20,030 nt of DNA from a virus. The stretch lies in the IMG/VR virus record IMGVR_UViG_3300043427_000294, positions 1-20,030 of that record; one strand, written 5' to 3'. This document shows, piece by piece, positions 1-6,924 of this stretch (the first letter of the stretch is position 1; each line of letters starts with the position of its first letter). The notes below the pieces were generated by a model. The model saw only the letters and a program-made list of their open reading frames with translations. It ran no database searches and was not told the DNA's origin. A program made the position numbers and the translations under genes.

Positions 1-345
1 ATCAATTGTTTTAGATGTATCCAAAGCTGTATGGTAAAGTAAGTTACCACTTGTAGAAGCATCATTAATGCCTATCCAGCCTACAGTTCCCCATGAAGCT
101 GTTGCTGTTGGGAATGTAACGTCAGCATCATTTAATACGTTACCAGATGTGCCAGATGCTGTTGCAAATGATACTGCTGTTCGAGCATAGCCAGTACCAG
201 ATGTGCTAACTTCTGTACCACTACCTGCATCTGTAGGGTCTGTTGTCCATAGTGATACGTATACTGTTGCCGGTGCTGTGTATGTTGTACCGTTTAATGT
301 TGCGTTTAGAAGGGCTACCTCTAGGTAGTTCGACATTTCAGCCAT
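1..345 (-). CDS. Phage tail/fibre-like structural protein, C-terminus cut by window edge
   Basis: This reading frame of 115 codons has no stop and runs off the left edge, so only the N-terminal part is seen. It starts at ATG 343-345 with an AAGGAG ribosome site 8 nt upstream. The protein is rich in Thr, Ala, Gly and Ser and opens with MAEMSNYLEVALLNATLNGT, followed by a PATVYVSLWTTDPTDAGSGTE-type segment (residues about 25-45) and a TASWGTVGWIGI segment (about 80-91). This order recurs in small beta-rich tail or fibre-associated proteins of many phages. It is the last gene of the late operon visible here, directly after the HNH gene, whose stop codon touches this start. The structural assignment rests on pattern recognition and position; the exact place in the virion is unknown. 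Confidence 0.6.
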   Translation of the reverse strand, partial: MAEMSNYLEVALLNATLNGTTYTAPATVYVSLWTTDPTDAGSGTEVSTSGTGYARTAVSFATASGTSGNVLNDADVTFPTATASWGTVGWIGINDASTSGNLLYHTALDTSKTID

Positions 346-894
346 TTAAAATACTCCTTGTAATTTATTTTGTTTACTTCTGTTTTCGTATCTAGTTACG
401 ACACGTAAGTTATTGGGAACGTGCAATCCACATACATATTTACTTACCAAAGGAATAATATGGTCAACCTCGTGAGGTATTCCTGTTTCCAATGTTTTAG
501 TTCTAGCTTCTATGTATATCTTTTGCACATCTTCTTTGATACTATTAAACCATTTTGGTACTGCATTTCTTCTTTTAGCTCTTGCTAATGCTTGATATGC
601 AAACCTTTTTAATTTAGTTTTTTCATAGCATCTTTTAGCATTTACTTTATATTTTTCAGGGTTATTCTTTACCCATTCAGTAGCTTTTTTAACTTTATGT
701 TCACGTTTATCTGCATATGTTTTCTTATGGTATTCTTTTGCTTTTGCTATCTCAGCATCTTTATTCTTTTGATACCATTCTTTTCTATGCTTACTTTTAC
801 ATTCTTTACACCATGACTCAAAACGAGTCTTTGCCCACCTAAAATTACTTGTAGGTTGATTTACTTTGCAACTGGCACAAAGTTTATATTCCAT
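346..894 (-). CDS. HNH endonuclease, probably a free-standing homing-type nuclease
   Basis: The protein has 182 residues. An N-terminal zinc-binding knuckle pair (Cys6, Cys9, Cys29, Cys32) is followed by a long Lys-rich helical stretch (about 35-110) and a C-terminal HNH core: HEVDHIIPL at 141-149, Asn161/162 in a PNNLRVV segment, and a final N-x-x-K-x-N. The DH pair and following Asn are the expected metal-binding and catalytic residues. The gene sits between adaptor and tail genes, starts 1 nt after the adaptor stop, and its stop abuts the next start. No good ribosome site precedes the ATG, so translation is probably coupled to the adaptor. HNH genes inserted among phage structural genes are commonly selfish homing elements; a packaging role is less likely because HNH packaging nucleases usually lie beside the terminase. 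Confidence 0.85.
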   Translation of the reverse strand: MEYKLCASCKVNQPTSNFRWAKTRFESWCKECKSKHRKEWYQKNKDAEIAKAKEYHKKTYADKREHKVKKATEWVKNNPEKYKVNAKRCYEKTKLKRFAYQALARAKRRNAVPKWFNSIKEDVQKIYIEARTKTLETGIPHEVDHIIPLVSKYVCGLHVPNNLRVVTRYENRSKQNKLQGVF

Positions 895-895
895 A

Positions 896-1504
896 CTATC
901 GTGGTGTTACACTTAATGTTGTGTATGGATATGTTGCACCTAAATCACTCTTCTTAATATTCGCAATTGCTCTATCGTATAAAGCAGACCATGTAGCAAT
1001 TCTTTGGTCGTTCATAAGATATGGTTCTGCTTCTGCTAGAGTTGCGTAAAGTAGAGCATCTGGATAGTATGCTAAGAACAAGTTACTAGATGTTGTGCTA
1101 GATATAAATGTAGGTTGAGCATAATATAAAATTTGAACTGTGTAGCTTGTATCAGGACCTGGTGCAAACTTAAACTCTGTACCTAACATTGTAAAATAGT
1201 GAGGTCTTCCTGATAATGTTGTTTGACCATCTCTAAAGAATAAGTCAGGTGACTGAAACTCTAGTAATACAGGTGGGTTTCCTAACATGTGTATTTCTCT
1301 GACTTCTAAAAAGTCTGTAGGAAAACCTACTGTGCTATCTGTTGTAGTTGCAGTAGCAACCTTTAACATTCTTTCTGTTCTTAAATCACGAGTCATTCTG
1401 AATTGTGCCATCTGAATGAAGTCAGGTATCTGTGATGATAAGTCTGTTCGTGCTAAGTAGTTTTCTACTGTAGTTACAAACGCACTATAGTTAGTAAATG
1501 CCAT
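896..1504 (-). CDS. Head-tail adaptor protein, SU10-adaptor-like
   Basis: This 202-residue protein should sit under the portal and join head to tail. The N-terminal half has the family's look: a predicted helix with ENYLARTDLSSQIPDFIQMA (14-33), then FRMTRDLRT, then a PTDFLEVREIHM beta segment, ending in a helical C-terminal part (about 150-185). It resembles the adaptor family of phage SU10 and podovirus gp11-like connectors in length and motif order. AAGGA lies 7 nt before the ATG. The gene overlaps the upstream glycosyltransferase-like gene by 14 nt, so the cassette is transcribed with the virion genes. The capsid and portal in this window point to the same SU10-like morphogenesis type. 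The motif match is from memory, not a profile search. Confidence 0.72.
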   Translation of the reverse strand: MAFTNYSAFVTTVENYLARTDLSSQIPDFIQMAQFRMTRDLRTERMLKVATATTTDSTVGFPTDFLEVREIHMLGNPPVLLEFQSPDLFFRDGQTTLSGRPHYFTMLGTEFKFAPGPDTSYTVQILYYAQPTFISSTTSSNLFLAYYPDALLYATLAEAEPYLMNDQRIATWSALYDRAIANIKKSDLGATYPYTTLSVTPR

Positions 1505-2204
1505 CTAATTGTCCTTTTAGTCTATCCCAGCATTTGTCCATCTCATCTTTATGCCATTCACTCGCAGCTAATGAGCTTAACCATGCTGTTCTATCAAAAT
1601 GTGTTAAGTTTTCTATGTCTTTTATGTTATTGGATACAGGAATTGCAGGGCTATATGGCGAACCTATGACAGGAACGCCACGAATAAGTGCTTCTACATC
1701 TGCTACACTACCAAAACTCACAATAACATGAGCTTTTTCTAATGTTTTCTTAAAGTCACCTTCGCCTTTACGCTTAATGACAATTTTTCTCTCTGTATAC
1801 TTCCTAATTTCTTCTATGGTTGTATCTAACCAAGTAGAAGTTTGGTAAATGTAAGCTATTTTTTCTGGTGGTGGTAAGATAACTACGTTTTCACCACTAC
1901 GATACTCGTGAACTTTAGGTATTTCTCTATCAGACTCACGCCAATCTGTGCAATGATAGTTATTTACACAGAATCTAGCCCACGATAAGTCCATTTCTCT
2001 ATGAAAATAGCCATGGTCTATCAAAATATATGGTATTTTTTGTTCTCTACATGATATTTGTATCTTATCTGCACCATGTAAATTACCGACTACGACTGGA
2101 ATTGACTTACCATCCCATTCTTTTGTTAAAATGCCCTTACAATGCGTTTGTAAGCGTTTTAAGACGTTATCTCTACGTTCTATGCCACTCAGTATTAACT
2201 GCAT
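1491..2204 (-). CDS. GT-B-type glycosyltransferase-like protein (capsule/Kdo-transferase-like)
   Basis: The protein has 237 residues, no signal peptide and no membrane segment. Two signatures stand out: IDHGYFHRE near 62-70, and FGSVADVEALIRGVPVIG near 164-181. The second has the form of the nucleotide-sugar-binding end of GT-B enzymes and of capsule-polysaccharide/Kdo-transferase-like proteins, with an acidic residue before ALxxGVPV. A Pro-rich strand (VVILPPPEKI, 107-116) and TERKIVIKRK (137-146) separate them. It is short for a full two-domain GT-B enzyme, so it may be a reduced form or act with its partners. It is third in a run of three glycosyltransferase-type genes, overlapping GT9 by 32 nt and the adaptor by 14 nt. 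The ribosome site is weak, which suggests coupling. Donor and acceptor are unknown. Confidence 0.6.
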   Translation of the reverse strand: MQLILSGIERRDNVLKRLQTHCKGILTKEWDGKSIPVVVGNLHGADKIQISCREQKIPYILIDHGYFHREMDLSWARFCVNNYHCTDWRESDREIPKVHEYRSGENVVILPPPEKIAYIYQTSTWLDTTIEEIRKYTERKIVIKRKGEGDFKKTLEKAHVIVSFGSVADVEALIRGVPVIGSPYSPAIPVSNNIKDIENLTHFDRTAWLSSLAASEWHKDEMDKCWDRLKGQLDGIY

Positions 2205-2919
2205 CTAAAACTTGTTCTACGCTTATTGCTTTGCTTTTTAGAAGGCAATGCTGACATACGCTATCATAAGTCCCACATGGCTCTGAACCGTCATGTATAT
2301 TTCTATGGGTATCATATCCTAAATGCCTCGGTGAAGTAAAACCTGTCCATATAACCACAGAAGGTATGCCTAATGCTGCTGCTGCATGATGTAAGCCACC
2401 GTCTGTTCCTACAAATAACTTTGCTTTGCTTAATACTTGTAATGCGTCTCTAAAAGTAGCTGTTTCTTTCCAATTCGTATAACGTTTTACAGATACATCA
2501 CCTAATTGTAGCCATGGTAAGTCATGTTTAAGTAACTCTTCCCAACCATGCCATGCTTTATTAACTGTGTGTATATAAAGTTTTTTGACATTAGGCTCTA
2601 CAACTATGTAGTCCTTATCTATCTTTTCTATATTTTTCTTTTCTACTTGGTTAAAGTATATTTCACCTGGTCTAGGTTTATAGTCATCATTAAATAATAA
2701 ACGACCATTCTTTGTGCCTTTGAGATATGGTCTGTGTCCTTGATAGTTTTTAACCCATACTACATTCGTATCAGAGTTACTTGCCATTCTAGGATTGTTA
2801 GCAAATACTTGACCATCCCATGACATTCTAACGCCATCACCTAACTTAACTTTTTTACCGGTGCGTTCATTAGCTTCTTTAGCATCACCTGATGCCATTA
2901 ACCAATCACCAAGTCCCAT
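2173..2919 (-). CDS. Glycosyltransferase family 9 (heptosyltransferase-like)
   Basis: This 248-residue protein looks like a compact GT-B enzyme. It opens with MGLGDWLMASGDAKEA, the glycine-rich first loop usual for ADP-heptose:LPS-type GT9 enzymes. The donor-site signature FVGTDGGLHHAAAALG lies at 169-184, matching the GxDSGxxHxAAALG pattern of GT9 with Gly for Ser. A Cys-rich end (Cys215, 222 and 225, in PCGTYDSVCQHC) recalls the terminal part of heptosyltransferases. It overlaps the TPR-glycosyltransferase by 14 nt and the next gene by 32 nt. By family, the reaction would be sugar transfer from a nucleotide sugar to a glycan. Whether the acceptor is host LPS, a virion protein or DNA cannot be read from the sequence. 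No nucleotide-hypermodification gene is seen nearby, which argues mildly against DNA. Confidence 0.75.
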   Translation of the reverse strand: MGLGDWLMASGDAKEANERTGKKVKLGDGVRMSWDGQVFANNPRMASNSDTNVVWVKNYQGHRPYLKGTKNGRLLFNDDYKPRPGEIYFNQVEKKNIEKIDKDYIVVEPNVKKLYIHTVNKAWHGWEELLKHDLPWLQLGDVSVKRYTNWKETATFRDALQVLSKAKLFVGTDGGLHHAAAALGIPSVVIWTGFTSPRHLGYDTHRNIHDGSEPCGTYDSVCQHCLLKSKAISVEQVLDAVNTEWHRT

Positions 2920-4246
2920 TTAATTGCTTGGCTACTTTATTGATAACTTCTGACCATTTGTCATTGTCTTGATATATGAGTCTCATGTGACGATACCAAG
3001 GCATACTTGCTTGTGCATAACGCCATTGATGCCATGTAGGAACTAGACACCATGTCTTAACACCCATAGCTGCTGCACAATGTAATGCTGTTGTATTCAC
3101 ACCTATGACCATATCACATTCAGCTATTAACGCTGCTGTATCATCATAGTCTTTTGCGTTTGTCGCAAAATCATAGTATTTAACACCGTCTAATTTGCGT
3201 TCTACGCTATAATCTAAACTAACTAATACATAGTCTTTGAGCTTAAGTAATGGCTCTATGTCTTCTTGTGTTAGCTCACGACCTTTAGCATTAGTATGTT
3301 TAATACCACCTTTAGTCGTAATACCGATAACTTTCTTACCCCATGAGTCAAATAACCCACGCCACATAGTGCGTCTTTCAGGGTCAGCTTTTAGATAAGG
3401 TGTGCCAGGAAAGTCTTTATTGGTATGTCTAAAGAACTCAGGTAATCCACCTATTGCACATCTGTAATCAAACTTCTTATCAGCTAACCATTCAGGGCTA
3501 TCTTCTTTACGAGTGCCATGCACTTCTGCTTCAGGAAAGCTACGTGTAAATAAACCTTCTAATCTTGGGTCACAGTCTATGTAGACTTTATGGCTTGACT
3601 TAATAGCGTCAGGAATACAGCTACCATAGAATATCTCATCACCTAGACCTTGTTCGCCATAGATAATAAGTGTTTTATCTTTAGTGCCATCCCATCTTAC
3701 TTCGTCACCATACACCCATTCTTTTCTAAACTTACCACCGAGTGACTTACCCCAATACTCCCAACCTTTATCCCATTCACCTTTAGCTAGATAGCTATGT
3801 GCTAGGTTTAGTTGACCATGTATATCGTTAGGGTTACATTCTAAAGCCATCTTACAGGCTTTCTCTGCGTCTTCCCATTTAGATGTTTGTACTAGTGTTG
3901 CTGCTGCATTAGAATAAGCTAATGCGTATGTAGGGTCTAATTCTGCTGACTTTAAGAAATACTTTAGAGCATCTTCATACATATTTAGTTCATGTGCTGC
4001 ACGACCTAAAGATGTCCATATCGCTTTATTGCCTGGCATCTCTTGTAATGCTCTACGGAAGAACTGATATGCAAATGCAGGCTTATCGCCTTGTAACCAG
4101 ATATATCCTAGAAAGTTTAGTGTAGCAGCGTCATTAGGATATTCTTCTAATACAGAATATATAAGTGGTAATGCTTTGTCATACTCTTCCTTGTTGATAA
4201 GGTCATGTATGGCTAATTGTATTTCTCTTATTTCTTCTTTATCCAT
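2906..4246 (-). CDS. TPR-repeat protein fused to a GT9/OGT-like glycosyltransferase domain
   Basis: The protein has 446 residues. Residues about 8-170 are tetratricopeptide repeats with the W/L-G-Y-A-P spacing, such as AIWTSLGRAAHELNMYEDAL (75-94) and ALAYSNAAATLVQTSKWEDA (108-127). Residues about 190-440 are a GT-B-type domain with the glycine loop GEQGLGDEIFY (197-207) and the donor signature IGVNTTALHCAAAMG (381-395), again GT9-like. TPR arrays fused to such domains occur in O-GlcNAc-transferase-like and bacterial protein glycosylation enzymes, where the repeats bind the acceptor. The fusion therefore makes a protein acceptor conceivable, but this is inference. It starts 8 nt inside the preceding 107-aa gene and leads the three-gene glycosyltransferase cassette. 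No signal peptide or membrane segment is visible. Confidence 0.8.
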   Translation of the reverse strand: MDKEEIREIQLAIHDLINKEEYDKALPLIYSVLEEYPNDAATLNFLGYIWLQGDKPAFAYQFFRRALQEMPGNKAIWTSLGRAAHELNMYEDALKYFLKSAELDPTYALAYSNAAATLVQTSKWEDAEKACKMALECNPNDIHGQLNLAHSYLAKGEWDKGWEYWGKSLGGKFRKEWVYGDEVRWDGTKDKTLIIYGEQGLGDEIFYGSCIPDAIKSSHKVYIDCDPRLEGLFTRSFPEAEVHGTRKEDSPEWLADKKFDYRCAIGGLPEFFRHTNKDFPGTPYLKADPERRTMWRGLFDSWGKKVIGITTKGGIKHTNAKGRELTQEDIEPLLKLKDYVLVSLDYSVERKLDGVKYYDFATNAKDYDDTAALIAECDMVIGVNTTALHCAAAMGVKTWCLVPTWHQWRYAQASMPWYRHMRLIYQDNDKWSEVINKVAKQLNGTW

Positions 4247-4562
4247 TCTTTGTTGTCAACTTAAGATATGGATAGTTTTCGTTTATTTCTTTTATCATTG
4301 CTTTTGTATGGTCAGGGTTATATATGTCTATACCCTTTTGCTTTAATTGCATTTCCACTACAGGAGGAATACTAGCAAAGTGCGCCCATTCTTCTTTAAC
4401 GCCTTTACCCCATACATCTGGGTTATCTCTTGATTGTTTAATTTTGTCTAACATACCACTCAAGTCTTGAGTAGAAGTTAGGTAATATGTATCTTTAGCT
4501 GGGTCATAGTCAAAGTACTGACTTACACCTGTTACGCTATTGTGGTCAAATAATATTGGCAT
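4239..4562 (-). CDS. Small conserved phage protein downstream of the major capsid gene
   Basis: The product is 107 residues from ATG 4560-4562, beginning MPILFDHNSVTG; a TTG at 4572-4574 would add four residues. The ATG is preferred because the added residues look non-native, although neither start has a clear ribosome site. The chain is polar, with a YFDYDPAKDTYYLTSTQD stretch (17-34) and a WAHFASIPPVVEMQLKQKGI segment near 59-78. I recall similar small proteins beside capsid genes in other environmental podophages, with no assigned role; a head-completion or tail-joining function is only a guess from position. The gene begins just after a terminator-like hairpin that follows the capsid gene, and its end overlaps the TPR-glycosyltransferase by 8 nt. 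Confidence 0.7.
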   Translation of the reverse strand: MPILFDHNSVTGVSQYFDYDPAKDTYYLTSTQDLSGMLDKIKQSRDNPDVWGKGVKEEWAHFASIPPVVEMQLKQKGIDIYNPDHTKAMIKEINENYPYLKLTTKNG

Positions 4563-4576
4563 ATAAAAATACAATA

Positions 4577-4596
4577 GAGGGAGAATTAACTCCCTC
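4577..4596 (-). terminator. Hairpin after the major capsid gene, candidate weak intrinsic terminator
   Basis: A perfect 7-bp stem (GAGGGAG/CTCCCTC) closes a 6-nt loop 20 nt downstream of the capsid stop. On the minus strand it is followed by TATTGTATTTTTAT, an interrupted rather than solid T tract. It could reduce transcription past the abundant capsid gene or protect the 3' end of its mRNA. The next gene starts 15 nt beyond the stem, so some readthrough must occur. The hairpin is certain; efficient termination is not. Confidence 0.5.
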
Positions 4597-4616
4597 CATT
4601 ATATCATAACTATTTA

Positions 4617-5570
4617 CTAAGCACCTACGTTTTGTACTTTAGCATGTGCATCTGGGTTTTGAACCACTAATGCATATTCTGCTGTGAGTAACCATTTTGT
4701 GCTGTCACCAGTTTTAGCTAGTTCTTCTTTAGCCATTGGGCGTAATGAAGCTAAGCCAACATAACCTGGGTCTACGCATAAAACAGCTTGGTCACGCATG
4801 AAACGGTCAAGTTTCACAGTATGATTACCGAAGTCAGAAACGTAAACGTCTGCTGCGCCAGTAATTGTAGCTTGTGTTGTACCTTGAACGTTGTTGAACT
4901 TAGTAGCAATACCAGCAAAGCCTGAGAAACGAGCTTTGTTTGTAGCTGACATAAGGATAAGTGATGGCTCACCACCGTCTGTCCATGCTAATTGTAATGC
5001 TGATTTTAAGTCTGCTTCAATGAATGTTACAGAAGTACCATCTGTTGGTGATGCTACTGTGCCATTGCTGAAGCCAGGTGTTGTACCTGCTGTTGAACCT
5101 GTTGCTAATACTCGGTTAGTAATCCATGATTCTACACCTGCAGTTGAACGAGCTGTTGCTGGACCACCTGCTGATGATGCTTGGTTACGTACGATTGCAT
5201 ATTCCATGTCACGTTTAAGTTCTTTACCAGCTTTCATAAGTTGGTAAGCAACTTCAGACTTACGACCATACTTACGTACTACGTCATATGTGTTTGAAAT
5301 TTGAACTGTCTTACGTGAGATTTGTGTGTAGTTACCTAATACTGTTGTAGCAGGTAATGTTGCGAATGAAGCGTCATCACCTTCAACAGATGTGTTCGTA
5401 CCTGCTGCTGCAAGTGCGTCTGTTTGCCATTGATGGTATGTTTGACCTGCTGACATTCTTTTTGCTAATGAAAGCAATGGTGTATCTTCTGGAGAAATAT
5501 CAAAAATGATATCCTCAAATGATTCTGCTATACCTTTACCGGTATAACTATTGGTTGCTGAAACTGCCAT
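4617..5570 (-). CDS. Major capsid protein, SU10 type
   Basis: This 317-residue protein starts MAVSATNSYTGKGIAESFED. The segment DIIFDISPEDTPLLSLAKR (20-38), the following YHQWQTD (45-51) and a GNYTQISRKTVQISNTYD region (about 79-96) are characteristic of the DUF5309/SU10 major capsid family, which has an HK97-type fold. The C-terminal part carries a KLDRFMRDQAVLCVDP segment. An AAAGGAA ribosome site lies upstream of the ATG. The gene directly follows the acidic scaffold gene, the usual order, and is bracketed by terminator-like hairpins at 4577-4596 and upstream of the scaffold at 6613. Length and motif order fit the family. No sign of frameshift or decoration-domain fusion was found. Confidence 0.88.
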   Translation of the reverse strand: MAVSATNSYTGKGIAESFEDIIFDISPEDTPLLSLAKRMSAGQTYHQWQTDALAAAGTNTSVEGDDASFATLPATTVLGNYTQISRKTVQISNTYDVVRKYGRKSEVAYQLMKAGKELKRDMEYAIVRNQASSAGGPATARSTAGVESWITNRVLATGSTAGTTPGFSNGTVASPTDGTSVTFIEADLKSALQLAWTDGGEPSLILMSATNKARFSGFAGIATKFNNVQGTTQATITGAADVYVSDFGNHTVKLDRFMRDQAVLCVDPGYVGLASLRPMAKEELAKTGDSTKWLLTAEYALVVQNPDAHAKVQNVGA

Positions 5571-5591
5571 GATATTTTTTTCCTTTGTAAA

Positions 5592-6587
5592 TTAAAGCAT
5601 GTTTTCTATGAGTTTTGCAGCCATATCTGATTTGCCTGTCTTACGTAATTGCTCACGTAGTTGACGAGCATTAGAATTGGCTTCCGCTTTTGTGTCTTTA
5701 GCTCCAGGTTTCACAACTGGTTTTGCGCTTGACACTTTTTTCTTTACAGTAGAATTTTGTTGTAATTTGCGCCATTGCATAGCGTCATGCAATACCTTCA
5801 CGTGACGAGGGTCAACAATTGCGTTGAGTTCTGCATCTGAAAAGCCATACTCTTTGCCAGTAGATAACAATGCTTGGTTAGTCTCAGGACTCCAATTTGG
5901 TATCTCTTTTGCTAGAATCTCTTTTCCTTTAGCTATCTTCTCTGCCATCAATTGCGTTTGCTTACTAACGACTTCCTGCTTTTTGGCTTCAAACTGTGAA
6001 ACGAGTTGACTACGTTGTTGCTGTAGTTGGTTATATGTAAAGAAATGTTTTTGCGCTTCCACAAAGTCACTATCAGATAACTCTTGCCAATTCACGTTAG
6101 CATATTGGTTGAGTTGTTGGTCTAGTGCTGTGATTTTAGCTACATCTTCTATTAAGACATTATTAAGTTGCATTTGTTCTTGAAAGGCTTGCTCTTGCAT
6201 TTTTATCTGCTCAGCATAGGCTTCTAGCTCTTTACGTTGTTCTGCTACTTGTTGTGTCTTTTGTGTGTAGTCTAAGCCTTGTTGTGCTAATGCTACGACT
6301 TCGTCTAGTGGCTTTTCAACTTCTTCACCATTAACTTTTAGCTTTAAGATAGCAGGAACTTCATCTTCCGACTGTTCTTCTTCTTCAGCTTGGTCATCTG
6401 GTGCATCATCTGTTGCTTCTTCTTCTGCATCTGTTTCTTCAACAGGTGCTTCTGCTTCAGCCTCTAGTGGTGCTTGTTCTTTCTCTTCAGGTGCATCTAA
6501 ATTAGCTTGCACATCAGATACAATATCATCACCTAGCATAGCCTCTAATCGGCTTTGTGGTGACTGTTCTACGACTTGGTCACTCAT
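5592..6587 (-). CDS. Capsid scaffolding protein, acidic coiled-coil type
   Basis: The product is 331 residues from ATG 6585-6587, which has AAGGA at the right distance; a TTG start at 6609-6611 would add eight residues but lacks a ribosome site. The N-terminal third (about 30-85) is extremely acidic, with runs of Glu, Asp and Ala. The middle (about 105-225) is Gln/Glu/Lys-rich predicted coiled coil. The C-terminus is basic and Lys-rich (about 280-331), typical of the capsid-binding end of scaffolds. It lies immediately before the major capsid gene and after the portal module. There is no sequence signature beyond composition and architecture. It should assemble inside the procapsid and be lost before DNA packaging. 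Confidence 0.78.
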   Translation of the reverse strand: MSDQVVEQSPQSRLEAMLGDDIVSDVQANLDAPEEKEQAPLEAEAEAPVEETDAEEEATDDAPDDQAEEEEQSEDEVPAILKLKVNGEEVEKPLDEVVALAQQGLDYTQKTQQVAEQRKELEAYAEQIKMQEQAFQEQMQLNNVLIEDVAKITALDQQLNQYANVNWQELSDSDFVEAQKHFFTYNQLQQQRSQLVSQFEAKKQEVVSKQTQLMAEKIAKGKEILAKEIPNWSPETNQALLSTGKEYGFSDAELNAIVDPRHVKVLHDAMQWRKLQQNSTVKKKVSSAKPVVKPGAKDTKAEANSNARQLREQLRKTGKSDMAAKLIENML

Positions 6588-6612
6588 AATATTTTCCTTG
6601 AAATTAGACAAT

Positions 6613-6636
6613 AAAAAAACCTACCGAAGTAGGCTT
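6613..6636 (-). terminator. Intrinsic terminator upstream of the scaffold gene
   Basis: On the minus strand the stem CCTAC-TTCG-GTAGG, extendable by A-T and G-T pairs to about 8 bp, is closed by a TTCG tetraloop and followed by seven consecutive T (6619-6613). This is a textbook Rho-independent terminator. It lies between the 90-aa gene stop and the scaffold start and leaves no room for an obvious promoter downstream of it, so scaffold and capsid transcription must read through it or start inside upstream genes. Confidence 0.82.
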
Positions 6637-6651
6637 TAAGTGGGCTTGTCC

Positions 6652-6924
6652 TTACCCAAATATCTTAAACTTAGGTCTATCTGTTTGGATAGCTGCTAAC
6701 TTACCTGTTTGCATAACGTCAGTAAGTTGCTTGTTAATTTGGTTTAGTAATTGTAATGCGATAACTAATCTGTTATGGGTCTTTTCGTCACCTAGTGGAC
6801 TATTAGTCATACTAGATACAATGCTTTCACGAACCTTCTCTAATGCTTCTTTATAGATAGGGTTATCTAATATCTGTGCTGCTTGTTCACCACGTTTTAC
6901 TTCTTCTAGTGACTTATCCGCCAT
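6652..6924 (-). CDS. Small phage protein between portal and scaffold, function unknown
   Basis: This is a 90-residue, mainly helical, charged protein (MADKSLEEVKRGEQAAQILD at the start) with no recognised motif. The middle reads like amphipathic helices (SIVSSMTNSPLGDEKTHNRL, then VIALQLLNQINKQLTDVMQT). Its start overlaps the portal gene's end by 11 nt and a GGAAT element precedes the ATG, so it is cotranslated with the portal. Small helical proteins in this slot occur in many podophages and may assist portal or procapsid assembly, but no function can be assigned. It ends just before the strong terminator at 6613-6636. Confidence 0.72.
   Translation of the reverse strand: MADKSLEEVKRGEQAAQILDNPIYKEALEKVRESIVSSMTNSPLGDEKTHNRLVIALQLLNQINKQLTDVMQTGKLAAIQTDRPKFKIFG

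Noticed and set aside
1491-4246. A DNA hypermodification (glucosylated base) system.
   Set aside because: No hydroxymethylase, thymidylate-synthase-like, dNMP kinase or alpha/beta-glucosyltransferase of T4 type is present; the enzymes look like GT9 and capsule-type transferases.
6140-6480. Glu/Ala/Gln-rich simple repeats in the scaffold gene as a repeat element.
   Set aside because: The composition follows from the acidic and coiled-coil protein and the nucleotide sequence has no exact tandem unit.
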